Counted from the first letter of the stretch, positions 34,254-42,154 are shown. The stretch is DNA of 64,000 nt from Bacteroidia bacterium (GCA_030431525.1 JAUIJC010000019.1:1-64000); one strand, 5' to 3'. Numbers and translations: made by a program. The notes: generated from the letters alone by a model not told the origin.

Positions 34254-34332
34254 ACACTAAAGGATTTTTAAAGTAAGGATTTGATGGACTTTAGAGGTTA
34301 GACGTTAGCTCTCATTGAAATGGAGATAACAC

Positions 34333-34716
34333 TTAATGCCCTAGTGCTCGATATCCTCCCTTCAGCTCGTAAATTTCCCCAAAACCCAGTTCCTGCAACA
34401 AGGCAATCGCATTATGGCTCCTGCCACCGCTGGCGCAGTAGATAAACACGGGCTTGGTCTTGTCCATGGCCTCCAACTTCTGGCGGAAATCATCGGCGTA
34501 ATAATCCAAATTAATGGCACCCTCAATATTTCCCTGATTGAACTCAGCAGGAGTTCTTACATCGAGCAACAGTTCATCGGTCGTTTCTTCGACCAACTTC
34601 AGGAAAGCATCAGCCTTCAATAACTGATAGCCCTCTCCCTGTTGGGCATTGGCGCATGAGCTCATCAAACCAAGGCTCATCACCAACAGCACTAATACTC
34701 GCTTCATTTTATTCAT
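34333..34716 (-). CDS. Exported rhodanese-like domain protein
   Basis: 127 residues. The N terminus MNKMKRVLVLLVMSLGLMSS followed by Cys-Ala-Asn-Ala could be a lipoprotein signal or a cleaved one. The rhodanese domain has LLLDVRTPAEFNQGNIEGAINLD and the active-site loop VFIYCASGGRS with catalytic Cys. It would move sulfane sulfur in the periplasm (family knowledge). Fourteen bases separate it from the upstream cytosolic rhodanese gene, so the two are an operon. Confidence 0.9.
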   Translation of the reverse strand: MNKMKRVLVLLVMSLGLMSSCANAQQGEGYQLLKADAFLKLVEETTDELLLDVRTPAEFNQGNIEGAINLDYYADDFRQKLEAMDKTKPVFIYCASGGRSHNAIALLQELGFGEIYELKGGYRALGH

Positions 34717-34730
34717 CGGTTCTCCTCGGT

Positions 34731-35018
34731 TTAATTCAACATTCGGATTTTCATGTCGGCCAAGCCACCGCCATTGTACACATCTTGGAGGCCTTGGGCA
34801 ATTAGATAACCCTGTGCCTGACCACTACGGTTCCCAGAACGGCAATACACTACAATCGGCCCAGCCATCTGCTTGAATTCCTCCAATCGAGAAGGTACCT
34901 CATGCAATGGAATGTTCAAAGCGCCGTCAACATGTCCAGAGGCAAATTCACCTGCGGAACGCACATCCACGATGGTTGTTCCCGCTTGTTTCAATACTTC
35001 GTTATTCAGCGTATTCAT
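34731..35018 (-). CDS. Cytosolic rhodanese-like domain protein
   Basis: 95-residue single rhodanese domain without a signal peptide: TIVDVRSAGEFASGHVDGALNIPL and the active-site loop VVYCRSGNRSGQA. Resembles GlpE/PspE-type sulfurtransferases. First gene of the minus-strand series rhodanese, exported rhodanese, HMA protein. It shares its upstream region, and perhaps an operator, with the divergent DUF302 gene. Confidence 0.92.
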   Translation of the reverse strand: MNTLNNEVLKQAGTTIVDVRSAGEFASGHVDGALNIPLHEVPSRLEEFKQMAGPIVVYCRSGNRSGQAQGYLIAQGLQDVYNGGGLADMKIRMLN

Positions 35019-35076
35019 AGGTCTTTTTCAATTTTCTTACTGATTGCAAGATACACTGAGAGGCCTCAGAAGTATG

Positions 35077-35088
35077 TAACCGTTATCA
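35077..35088. promoter_or_regulatory. Weak candidate Crp/Fnr operator between rhodanese and DUF302 genes
   Basis: TAACCGTTATCA in the context TGTAACCGTTATCACA is similar to TGTGACATTTATCACC before the Crp/Fnr gene (12 of 16 positions). A GAAATTTG -7-like box for DUF302 ends 38.5 bases from its centre. The match is weaker than the other sites. Confidence 0.35.
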
Positions 35089-35194
35089 CAAGCCCCCTTC
35101 CTTCCCGATTCGGGAAATTTGTGCATGACTCGTATCCAGAACACAACTTTTCACGCTACAAAACGGTTTTCAAATAGAGCAACACCCAATAGCC

Positions 35195-35605
35195 ATGCAT
35201 TACACACTGAACACCACGGTTCCCACCGACATCAGCAAGACCAGAGAAATGATTGCTGAAGCCCTCCAAAAGCAAGGCTTTGGCATCCTGACGGAAATCG
35301 ATTTGAAAGCGACCTTCAAGAAAAAGCTAAACAGGGATTACAAGGAATACCTCATTTTGGGTGCCTGCAACCCCGACTTCGCCTTTGAGGCTTTAGGGCT
35401 TGAGGAACACATCGGGGCATTGCTTCCATGCAACATCTGCCTGATTGAACAGAAAAATGGCACCGAGGTGGCCATCATGGACCCCGAAACGGTGATGGAC
35501 CTCGTGGAGAATGAGAAACTCTCTGGATTTGCCAAGGAGGTGAAGAAACGGCTGGAAATGGTGTTGAGTGATATTCAAAGTGGCTCGTTGCGGAAATCGG
35601 CCTGA
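35195..35605 (+). CDS. DUF302 domain protein
   Basis: 136 residues: MHYTLNTTVPTDISKTREMI AEALQKQGFGILTEIDLKAT begins the DUF302 fold, with YLILGACNPDFAFEAL and IGALLPCNICLIEQ later. The function of the family is unknown; it often sits beside thiosulfate, metal or thiol genes, as here, opposite two rhodaneses. The two Cys in GACN and PCNIC may matter. Ends just before a cluster of hairpin repeats. Confidence 0.9.
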   Translation: MHYTLNTTVPTDISKTREMIAEALQKQGFGILTEIDLKATFKKKLNRDYKEYLILGACNPDFAFEALGLEEHIGALLPCNICLIEQKNGTEVAIMDPETVMDLVENEKLSGFAKEVKKRLEMVLSDIQSGSLRKSA

Positions 35606-35627
35606 CGGGGAAATGTATATAAATTGT

Positions 35628-35747
35628 TCGTCCAAGGACGTTGTCCTTGGCTAACATATTTCGCCCTTACAGGGCTTTGCAGAATCACCACCGCAAAGCC
35701 CTGTAAGGGCGAAATATATCAGAGTGGGGCGTATAGCCCTACTCCAC
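35628..35747. repeat. Repeat family F copy 1 with flanking small hairpins
   Basis: TATTTCGCCCTTACAGGGCT TTGC (35657-35680) and its exact complement at 35693-35716 form a 24-base-arm palindrome. Beside it are GTCCAAGGAC...GTCCTTGG and GTGGGGCG...CCCTACTCCAC. The array fills the convergent gap between the DUF302 and multicopper oxidase genes. Confidence 0.85.
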
Positions 35748-35755
35748 AAAAACAG

Positions 35756-37477
35756 TCACCCACCACCCTTCACAATTTTTTGGACCACAAACCTGCCCGT
35801 ACTATCATCCTCCAAAAGCAGGAAATAAACCCCGTCCTTCAAATCACCTGTATAGATTTTTTGTTGGCCCAAGGCCTTTTGGCGAATCACTTCCTGCCCC
35901 AACACATCCAATACAATTAACTCAGTCTTCTCCCCGATACCTTCGGCAACCACCGAAAGCTGTTCCTGCACAGGCGTTGGGAAAACATGCACTTTGATGG
36001 CTTCCAGTGGTTCCACTGAAGTAATGACCGTATCCACAGGTTGTTTCTTGACGGTGTCGATAACGATAAACTGATACATCATACCATCATCCTCGTGGTG
36101 GAGATTATGGCAATGCCACATATAGGCATGGTTGGAATCGGCGAAATTCAGGAAGCGACTGATGATGCGGACATTTTCGAAGGGATGCACCAACACCACA
36201 TCCTTCCAGCCCCGCTCATTGGCGGGAGGCGTTCGTCCATCCCTGTCCAACACCTGAAACTGAACATCATGCAAATGCATGGGGTGCGCCACCGAGGATT
36301 GGTTCTCAAACTCCCAAATCTCGGTGCTTCCCAAAATCACGGTGTCGTCCACCCGCATCATATTATACAGCTTGCCGTCGATGGTCATCGGCTCGCCCGC
36401 CACCTCTGGGTCAATCACCTTTTTTCGATAGTTATTGGAGGCGCTGGCAGGGATAAAATCAATAGGAACCAAGGACGATGGAATGGACGTAATGGCCTGA
36501 GATTTTTTAGCGCCCACCACAATTTTCAGCAAAGGCATATCCGTGGTATCCAATGGATTGAAATTCACATCGAACACCTTTGGCCCGCCAATAACGCCAT
36601 CACCCAACTCCGAAGCGTAATTCATCAGATAAAGCGTATCCCCTACTTTTTGTCCACTCAAATCAAGCAATAATTCAGCACGCTCACCATTCGAAAGCGT
36701 CACGCGCGACAAGGGAATCGGTGCCTCCACCAATCCGCCATCGGTCCCAATTTGATGGAAGGTGCGATTGTCCGAAAAACCGAGTTGGTACACCCGTGCA
36801 TTGGCTCCGTCCAAAATGCGGAAACGAACCACCTGCGCTGGACATTCCAACACGGGTTCTATGGCGCCATTCATCGTATGACGGTTGCCCATCATTTGAA
36901 CCTTTAGCTTGGCATCTGGCTCAAACGCACGGTCTTGCAAAACCAGCGGAAAGTCATCCACGCCATAAGTCCGTGGCAAAGGTAGTTGAGCCTCCACATC
37001 ATCTTGAATGATAATCATACCCGCCAACCCACGGTTCACCTGATTCATCACCATCCCATGGCGGTGGGAATGGTACCACATCGTACAAGCCAAATTGTTA
37101 ATGAGGTAATCGGGTTTCCATACTTTTCCAGCAGGAATCATATTAGCATGGGTGCCGTCCAAACTTGCAGGGACATTCAAGCCATGCCAATGCACGGTGA
37201 CCATTTCGTTCAGGTCATTAGCCACCCGAATATGGGTTGAATCCCCTTTCTTGAACAACAAGGTTGGGCCCAAGTAATCCATCTCATTCATCCCGATGGT
37301 AGGCGTGCTGACACTCGGAAAAAAATGATGGTTTCCCTCATGAATCCGAAGGTTCAGGGTGCTCCCTTCCAACAAAGGCGGAATAGGTAAAGGCGTGGTA
37401 AAAGACTGTCCTAAAGCAAATCCAAGGGAGAGGCAGGACACGAACAGCCAGATAAAAAGTCGTTGAAAAATATCCAT
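35756..37477 (-). CDS. Multicopper oxidase with T9SS sorting domain
   Basis: 573 residues, secreted. The signal peptide ends LGFALGQ. Three cupredoxin domains carry the four copper motifs: HWHGLNVP, WYHSHRHG, HPMHLHDVQF and HMWHCHNLHHEDDGMM (type 1 Cys-His with Met ligand). The last 80 residues are a sorting domain (VHVFPTPVQEQLSVVA, VLDVLGQEV, LKDGVYFLLL, VQKIVKG), so the enzyme is exported by the type IX system and anchored or released at the cell surface. Likely a CueO/bilirubin-oxidase-like laccase oxidising Cu(I) or phenolics (inference). Same strand as the hemerythrin-like gene. Confidence 0.93.
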   Translation of the reverse strand: MDIFQRLFIWLFVSCLSLGFALGQSFTTPLPIPPLLEGSTLNLRIHEGNHHFFPSVSTPTIGMNEMDYLGPTLLFKKGDSTHIRVANDLNEMVTVHWHGLNVPASLDGTHANMIPAGKVWKPDYLINNLACTMWYHSHRHGMVMNQVNRGLAGMIIIQDDVEAQLPLPRTYGVDDFPLVLQDRAFEPDAKLKVQMMGNRHTMNGAIEPVLECPAQVVRFRILDGANARVYQLGFSDNRTFHQIGTDGGLVEAPIPLSRVTLSNGERAELLLDLSGQKVGDTLYLMNYASELGDGVIGGPKVFDVNFNPLDTTDMPLLKIVVGAKKSQAITSIPSSLVPIDFIPASASNNYRKKVIDPEVAGEPMTIDGKLYNMMRVDDTVILGSTEIWEFENQSSVAHPMHLHDVQFQVLDRDGRTPPANERGWKDVVLVHPFENVRIISRFLNFADSNHAYMWHCHNLHHEDDGMMYQFIVIDTVKKQPVDTVITSVEPLEAIKVHVFPTPVQEQLSVVAEGIGEKTELIVLDVLGQEVIRQKALGQQKIYTGDLKDGVYFLLLEDDSTGRFVVQKIVKGGG

Positions 37478-37500
37478 ACCCCAAAATACAGAAAAGTTTC

Positions 37501-37678
37501 AGTTAACCTTTCAGTTAACGGTTAGCAGTTATCAGTTAACGGCTGACCATTTGGGGTGATAATCAGAGCCCTGTAAGGGCGGTTCTCCTCAGCGATGGAT
37601 TTCAATCCATCGTCCAAAACAATTGCACACACAGCCCCTCCCGCCTGATAACTGTTAACCGCTAACTGATAACTGCCC
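37501..37678. repeat. Composite repeat: family H arms enclosing family F copy 2
   Basis: Outer arms are GTTAGCAGTTATCAGTTAAC (about 37520-37540) and TGATAACTGTTAACCGCTAA CTGATAACTG (37647-37676), inverse copies of family H. Within them lies GAGCCCTGTAAGGGCGGTTCT C and the palindrome CGATGGATTTCAATCCATCG (37566-37612) of family F. One repeat appears inserted in another. Confidence 0.8.
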
Positions 37679-37679
37679 C

Positions 37680-38417
37680 TCACCAAAGCTCAAACCGCTT
37701 ATTCACCCTACTCTCCAACTCCATCACCCTCGGCAACAACACCTGCTCCTCCATCAAACTGTGGACACGCAAATCAACCTCAAAGGATTCCAATTGGCTG
37801 ACCAAAATACGGAAAGGGCTTAGGCGCTCACCCATCGGCTTGAACTTGGCCAAATAAGTCCACATCCAATGGAGTTGGCGCTCCAAGGTGTCATCGTGGT
37901 GTTGTTCAAAAATCTGAGCGGAATAACCTCTAAGCTCCTGCACCATGCCATTATCCAATTCGTCTGAGCAAAGCGCCTTATGCAGGGTACGGACATAAGG
38001 GAAAAAGATGCGCTCCTCCAATTGGATATGATGAGCCACATCCTTCTTGATAACTCGATGAAGCATCTGGATAAAATCCCTTAGATGGCCTTCCTCCTCA
38101 TCCATCACCTTCATCAACTGCTCCACGGTCTGCTCAATTTCGGGCAGTCTTTTTTCCAGATAGAAGGAATGGGTGCGCGTCAGATAATCCAGAATGACGG
38201 GCACCGAAAAATGCTTCAGCTCTTCCAGCGTCTCCTTTTGCTGGTGAAAGACGTTTAAGACACTGGCCAAGAACTGTGGGTCATAGCCCTCATCCTGACA
38301 TAAATGCTCCAATGAAGAAGCGTCATTGTTCGGATTGTCGGTATAGCGCTTCAGGACAAGTCCCAACGACTTGTCAATTTGCTGAATCTCGTTCAGGGTA
38401 GTCTCCTTGGTTATCAT
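37680..38417 (-). CDS. Hemerythrin-like protein with RIC/YtfE-like layout
   Basis: 245 residues from MITKETTLNEIQQIDKSLGL. The N-terminal part (about 1-75) has the length and pattern of the DUF542/ScdA domain, but the usual CCGG-type cysteine motif is missing. The hemerythrin bundle (about 80-235) has histidines and glutamates in TRTHSFYLEKRLPEIE, HHIQLEERIFFPYV, EQHHDDTLERQLHWM and HSLMEEQVLLPRV, enough for a di-iron site. RIC proteins repair Fe-S clusters after nitrosative stress; a related role is likely. Start 38417 preferred over 38453. Divergent from hemN. Confidence 0.85.
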   Translation of the reverse strand: MITKETTLNEIQQIDKSLGLVLKRYTDNPNNDASSLEHLCQDEGYDPQFLASVLNVFHQQKETLEELKHFSVPVILDYLTRTHSFYLEKRLPEIEQTVEQLMKVMDEEEGHLRDFIQMLHRVIKKDVAHHIQLEERIFFPYVRTLHKALCSDELDNGMVQELRGYSAQIFEQHHDDTLERQLHWMWTYLAKFKPMGERLSPFRILVSQLESFEVDLRVHSLMEEQVLLPRVMELESRVNKRFELW

Positions 38418-38489
38418 CGCTGGAAAAGTTTTGATTGCTGATTGGTTTCTCACTATTACACAACAAAGGACTAAAGTCCTTTGCTTTGA

Positions 38490-38566
38490 AGAACCGCCCT
38501 TACAGGGCTACCATTGTGAAGCCCTGTAAGGGCGGTTCTCCATAGCGATGGATTTCAATCCATCGA
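38490..38566. repeat. Repeat family F, copy 3
   Basis: GAACCGCCCTTACAGGGCTA and GCCCTGTAAGGGCGGTTCTC are inverse arms, followed by CGATGGATTTCAATCCATCG. A small palindrome CAAAGGACTAAAGTCCTTTG precedes it at 38464-38483. It lies between the divergent hemerythrin-like and hemN genes. Confidence 0.8.
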
Positions 38567-38655
38567 CCCCAAAAATCATCGGGTTGAATTTTTTATTACG
38601 GTAAATCTATCCCCCATACCCCCTCCCAACCCATGATTTCTTTCAAGCCAAAAAC

Positions 38656-38667
38656 TGACATTTGTCA
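38656..38667. promoter_or_regulatory. Candidate Crp/Fnr operator of hemN (best copy)
   Basis: TGACATTTGTCA is a perfect palindrome (TGACA-TT-TGTCA), extended to CTGACATTTGTCAG. Its centre is 36.5 bases from the last base of the -7 box, so it would be near -41.5 from the transcription start, the class II activator position of Crp/Fnr proteins. Confidence 0.6.
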
Positions 38668-38690
38668 GCCAAGGCATCTCCTAAGCATCT

Positions 38691-38698
38691 CAACTTTG
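38691..38698 (+). promoter_or_regulatory. -7 box of hemN
   Basis: CAACTTTG matches TAnnTTTG at seven of eight positions. The predicted leader of about 240 bases contains repeat G copy 3. Confidence 0.5.
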
Positions 38699-38736
38699 TA
38701 AAAGCATTATTGAGGACGCGTATTTGGTTGAAAATG

Positions 38737-38822
38737 ACCACAGAGACCTCAGAGGAAAAGAGGGCACAGAGCCCACCTACATCGGCTCCTTTCCTCCCTT
38801 TCTCTGTGCCCTCTGTGGTTAA
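38737..38822. repeat. Repeat family G, copy 3
   Basis: ACCACAGAGACCTCAGAGGA AAAGAGGGCACAGAG faces CTCTGTGCCCTCTGTGGTT. It lies in the hemN leader and could form a long hairpin in the transcript. Confidence 0.75.
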
Positions 38823-38941
38823 AAAAATCTCTCAAAGCGTCTCCTTTTCACCAGAAGTTTAAGGGAACCACGAGGAACAGGGAGAGCCGTTGCCAACGAC
38901 ATACTCCCTCTCCCTGCCTCAGTGGGAAAAACAGCACCGCC

Positions 38942-40291
38942 GTGAACCTTATCGACAAGTACAACATCCCCGTCCCGCGCTACACCAGCTACCCCACGGT
39001 CCCTTATTGGGAAAACAACCTTGAGGTATCGGACTGGCAACAACACGTACTTCAGAGCTTTATAGACAGCAAGGAGGAAGGCATCAGTCTCTACATCCAC
39101 CTGCCGTTCTGCGAAAGCCTCTGCACCTACTGCGGTTGCAATAAGATTTTCACCAAGAACCACAGCTTGGAGCATCCCTACATCGAGGCGGTCATCAAAG
39201 AATGGGGCATGTACCGCAGGCTGTTCGGTGAGAAACCAAAACTGAGGGAATTGCACTTGGGCGGTGGCACGCCAACCTTTTTTAGCGCAGAGAATCTCCA
39301 ACGACTGGTCAAAACCATTTTGGATGATTGCGAGCTGGCCGACGACGTGGAAATGGGCTTGGAGGTGCACCCCGCCTACACCAACGAAAAACAGCTTTCG
39401 ATGCTCCACGAGCTAGGCTTCACCCGCATCAGCCTTGGCGTGCAAGACTTCGACCCCAAGGTGCAACGCGCCATCAACCGTCCGCAAAGCGTGGAAGAGG
39501 TGCGCTTCGTCACTGAAACAGCACGAAAGCTCGGCTATACCTCCGTCAACTTCGACCTTATTTTTGGATTGCCTTTCCAAGAGATGGAAAGCATCCTAAA
39601 AACCTTTGAGGAAGTGGCCGTCCTGCGCCCAGACCGCATCGCCTTCTACAGCTACGCCCACGTGCCGTGGACCCAAAAAGCACAGCGCCTCTTCTCCGAG
39701 GATGACCTCCCAAAAGGCAAGGAAAAAAGACGTCTCTATGAACTGGGGCGACAACTTTTGGAGGAAAACGGCTACCAAGAAATCGGCATGGACCACTTCG
39801 CCCTCAAAGGCGATTCCCTGTTCCAAGCCATGGAAACCGAAACCATGCACCGCAACTTTATGGGTTACACGAGCCACCATACCAAACTGATGGTGGGGCT
39901 CGGCGTGTCGTCCATCGGCGACTCATGGACGGCATTCGCCCAAAACGAAAAAGGGCTGAACAGCTATTACAAAGCCATCGAGGAAGGGCGTTTCCCTGTG
40001 ATGCGTGGACACCAGCTCACCGATGAGGACCTCGTTATCCGCCAACACATCCTCAACCTGATGTGCAAATTCCGCACAAGCTACTCGGAATCGGACATCG
40101 AAAACCACCTGCTCCAAGGCCTTAACGCCCGCCTCAAAGAAATGGAGGACGACGGCCTGCTCGGCATCTTTCCCAAGGGCATCATGTTATCACAGGAGGG
40201 AAAAAGCTTCGTCCGAAATGTCTGCATGGCCTTCGACTACCGCCTTTGGGACAAACAGCCCGAGACAAGGATTTTCAGTCAGGCAGTTTAA
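38942..40291 (+). CDS. hemN: Oxygen-independent coproporphyrinogen III dehydrogenase
   Basis: Radical-SAM enzyme of anaerobic or microaerobic haem synthesis. 449 residues from a GTG start (NLIDKYNIPVPRYTSYPTVPYW), matching HemN N termini exactly. The Fe-S motif CxxxCxxC appears as CESLCTYCGC after SLYIHLPFC. LHLGGGTPTFFS and the C-terminal HemN domain (MCKFRTSY, DGLLGIF) are present. Placement beside a Crp/Fnr box and hemerythrin gene fits oxygen-responsive control. Confidence 0.96.
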   Translation: MNLIDKYNIPVPRYTSYPTVPYWENNLEVSDWQQHVLQSFIDSKEEGISLYIHLPFCESLCTYCGCNKIFTKNHSLEHPYIEAVIKEWGMYRRLFGEKPKLRELHLGGGTPTFFSAENLQRLVKTILDDCELADDVEMGLEVHPAYTNEKQLSMLHELGFTRISLGVQDFDPKVQRAINRPQSVEEVRFVTETARKLGYTSVNFDLIFGLPFQEMESILKTFEEVAVLRPDRIAFYSYAHVPWTQKAQRLFSEDDLPKGKEKRRLYELGRQLLEENGYQEIGMDHFALKGDSLFQAMETETMHRNFMGYTSHHTKLMVGLGVSSIGDSWTAFAQNEKGLNSYYKAIEEGRFPVMRGHQLTDEDLVIRQHILNLMCKFRTSYSESDIENHLLQGLNARLKEMEDDGLLGIFPKGIMLSQEGKSFVRNVCMAFDYRLWDKQPETRIFSQAV

Positions 40292-40309
40292 TTCATCGCT
40301 TTCATTCAG

Positions 40310-40358
40310 CAAAAAGCGTCGGCTCATGGTTTGGGTTTCCATGGGTTGGCGCTTTTTG
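40310..40358 (+). terminator. Terminator after hemN
   Basis: AAAAAGCG and CGCTTTTT arms with inner GGCTCATGG/CCATGGGTT pairing, followed by T-rich DNA. Likely terminator. Confidence 0.75.
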
Positions 40359-40541
40359 TTTTATCTTCGGTTCTTATAATGCAGACAACTACCTAAAACG
40401 CCCTATTTTATTAAAAACGGACTCTATAACTAAAACAGACATACTTAAACACCACATACTTCAATACACCAATTCCAATTATATTACCAAATCTCACCTT
40501 TCTCAAGGCAAAAAAATGACCATACTGCATCAACAACAACC

Positions 40542-40613
40542 TTATGTGACTGTTATGTGACTAAGAATGGTTTTTATAGCCTATCTTTACCTATAGACGG
40601 TTTTTTATGTGAC
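40542..40613. promoter_or_regulatory. Three direct repeats TTATGTGAC around the promoter of the AlbA_2 gene
   Basis: Copies at 40542-40550, 40553-40561 and 40605-40613: spacing 11 then 52 bases, close to whole helical turns. A TATCTTTA -7-like box at 40582-40589 lies between them. The last copy ends three bases before the start codon. This arrangement suggests binding sites for an autoregulator (inference). Confidence 0.5.
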
Positions 40614-40615
40614 TT

Positions 40616-42061
40616 ATGAATGACAGAGACCTCAACATACTACTAAGTGAACTTCGTTCTTTCCCCAGTGAAACAGAATGGATAGAATTTAAAAGGAATA
40701 ATGATGAAGACCTAGGTGAATACATTTCCGCTTTATCTAATTCTGCTTGTTTACAGGGTGAAACATTTGGATATATCATCTTTGGTATAGATGATAAGAC
40801 TCATCGCATTGTTGGAACTGATTTTACACCAGATAAAAAAGGCAAAGGAAATGAAGATTTGATTCCATGGATAACACGGCTACTCAACCCTAAAATACAC
40901 TTTGACCACTTTACACTTAACCACCAAGAAGGCAAAGTAGTAATCTTTAGAATATGGGCGACTACTAACACCCCTGTCACATTTCAGAACATTTCATATA
41001 TTAGAATTGGATCATATAAGAAAAAACTTTCTGAATTCCCCGAAAAAGAACGCTTAATTTGGACTAAAGACCCATTAACAGATTTTGAAGCAGGAAACGC
41101 GATAGATGGATTAAATGGCGATGAAGTTCTAAAGCTACTAGACTACCCATCATACTTTGACATGATGAACCTCCCTTTACCATCAAATAAAGATGGTATT
41201 ATTGAAAAATTATGCCAAGAAAAGTTAATACAATCCAATCATGCAAATTTTTCAATCACTAACCTTGGAGCTATTCTATTCGCAAAAAACATAGAACAAT
41301 TTGAATCAATAAACAGAAAAGCAATTCGGGTTATCATATATGATGGAAAAAATAAGCTTAAAACAAAAAAAGAACAAAGAGGACAAAAAGGATATGCAAA
41401 TGGATTTGATGGACTAATAAATTACATCGACGACCAACTCCCATCAAACGAAGTTATTGACACCTTAAGAAAAGAAGTCAAAATGTACCCCAAGTTATCT
41501 ATCAGAGAACTTGTTGCAAATGCTATTATTCACCAGGACTTTTCTGTATCAGGAACAGGCCCTATGGTTGAGATTTATTCTGACAGAATTGAAATAACTA
41601 ACCCTGGGAAACCATTAATTAGTACACTTAGGTTTGTTGACCACAACCCACAATCTAGAAACGAAAAACTCGCTCAGTTTATGAGAAGATTGAATATTTG
41701 TGAAGAAAGAGGTAGTGGGATTGACAAAGTTCTTTTTGAGTGCGAGTTATATCAACTACCTGCCCCAAAATTTATTGAAGGAGAAAACTATACCAGAATA
41801 ATTCTTTATGCCCATAAAACACTAAGACAAATGGATAAAGAAGACAAAATACGTGCGACCTATCTTCACAGTTGCTTAAAAATAGTATCAGGAGAACATA
41901 TGACTAATCAATCACTACGAAAAAGGTTTGGAATCGAAGAAAGAAACTACTCCATTGCATCAAGAATAATTTCAGAATCAATAAAAGCAGGAATGGTCAA
42001 AGACTACGATCCAGAAAGCAGTTCAAAAAAACATGCAAAATACGTCCCTTTTTGGTATTAA
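40616..42061 (+). CDS. AlbA_2/Schlafen-domain protein with C-terminal HATPase-like and HTH regions
   Basis: 481 residues. The N-terminal AlbA_2 (Schlafen-like) domain has ETEWIEFKRNN, YISALSNSACLQGETFGYIIFGIDD and YIRIGSYKKKL. A middle region (PKLSIRELVANAIIHQDFSVSGTGPMVEIYSDRIEI) matches the HATPase_c_4 module of RecG-like regulators, with ERGSGIDKVLFE. The C terminus is a winged HTH-like segment. Such proteins are often annotated as RecG-like, but no helicase motifs exist. Roles range from transcription control to phage defence. The gene is far more AT-rich than its neighbours and stands alone, indicating recent acquisition. Confidence 0.88.
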   Translation: MNDRDLNILLSELRSFPSETEWIEFKRNNDEDLGEYISALSNSACLQGETFGYIIFGIDDKTHRIVGTDFTPDKKGKGNEDLIPWITRLLNPKIHFDHFTLNHQEGKVVIFRIWATTNTPVTFQNISYIRIGSYKKKLSEFPEKERLIWTKDPLTDFEAGNAIDGLNGDEVLKLLDYPSYFDMMNLPLPSNKDGIIEKLCQEKLIQSNHANFSITNLGAILFAKNIEQFESINRKAIRVIIYDGKNKLKTKKEQRGQKGYANGFDGLINYIDDQLPSNEVIDTLRKEVKMYPKLSIRELVANAIIHQDFSVSGTGPMVEIYSDRIEITNPGKPLISTLRFVDHNPQSRNEKLAQFMRRLNICEERGSGIDKVLFECELYQLPAPKFIEGENYTRIILYAHKTLRQMDKEDKIRATYLHSCLKIVSGEHMTNQSLRKRFGIEERNYSIASRIISESIKAGMVKDYDPESSSKKHAKYVPFWY

Positions 42062-42154
42062 AAATACACACAACAATAACCTCACAAACACCCACCAAAT
42101 TGAATTTAATCCAGAAAAATTTCTCAATAAAAAATTTTTTTGATTACTCAAAAC

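Noticed and set aside
40616-42061. RecG-like helicase
   Set aside because: No Walker or helicase motifs; the similarity is only to AlbA_2 and HATPase_c_4 domains that databases often label RecG-like.
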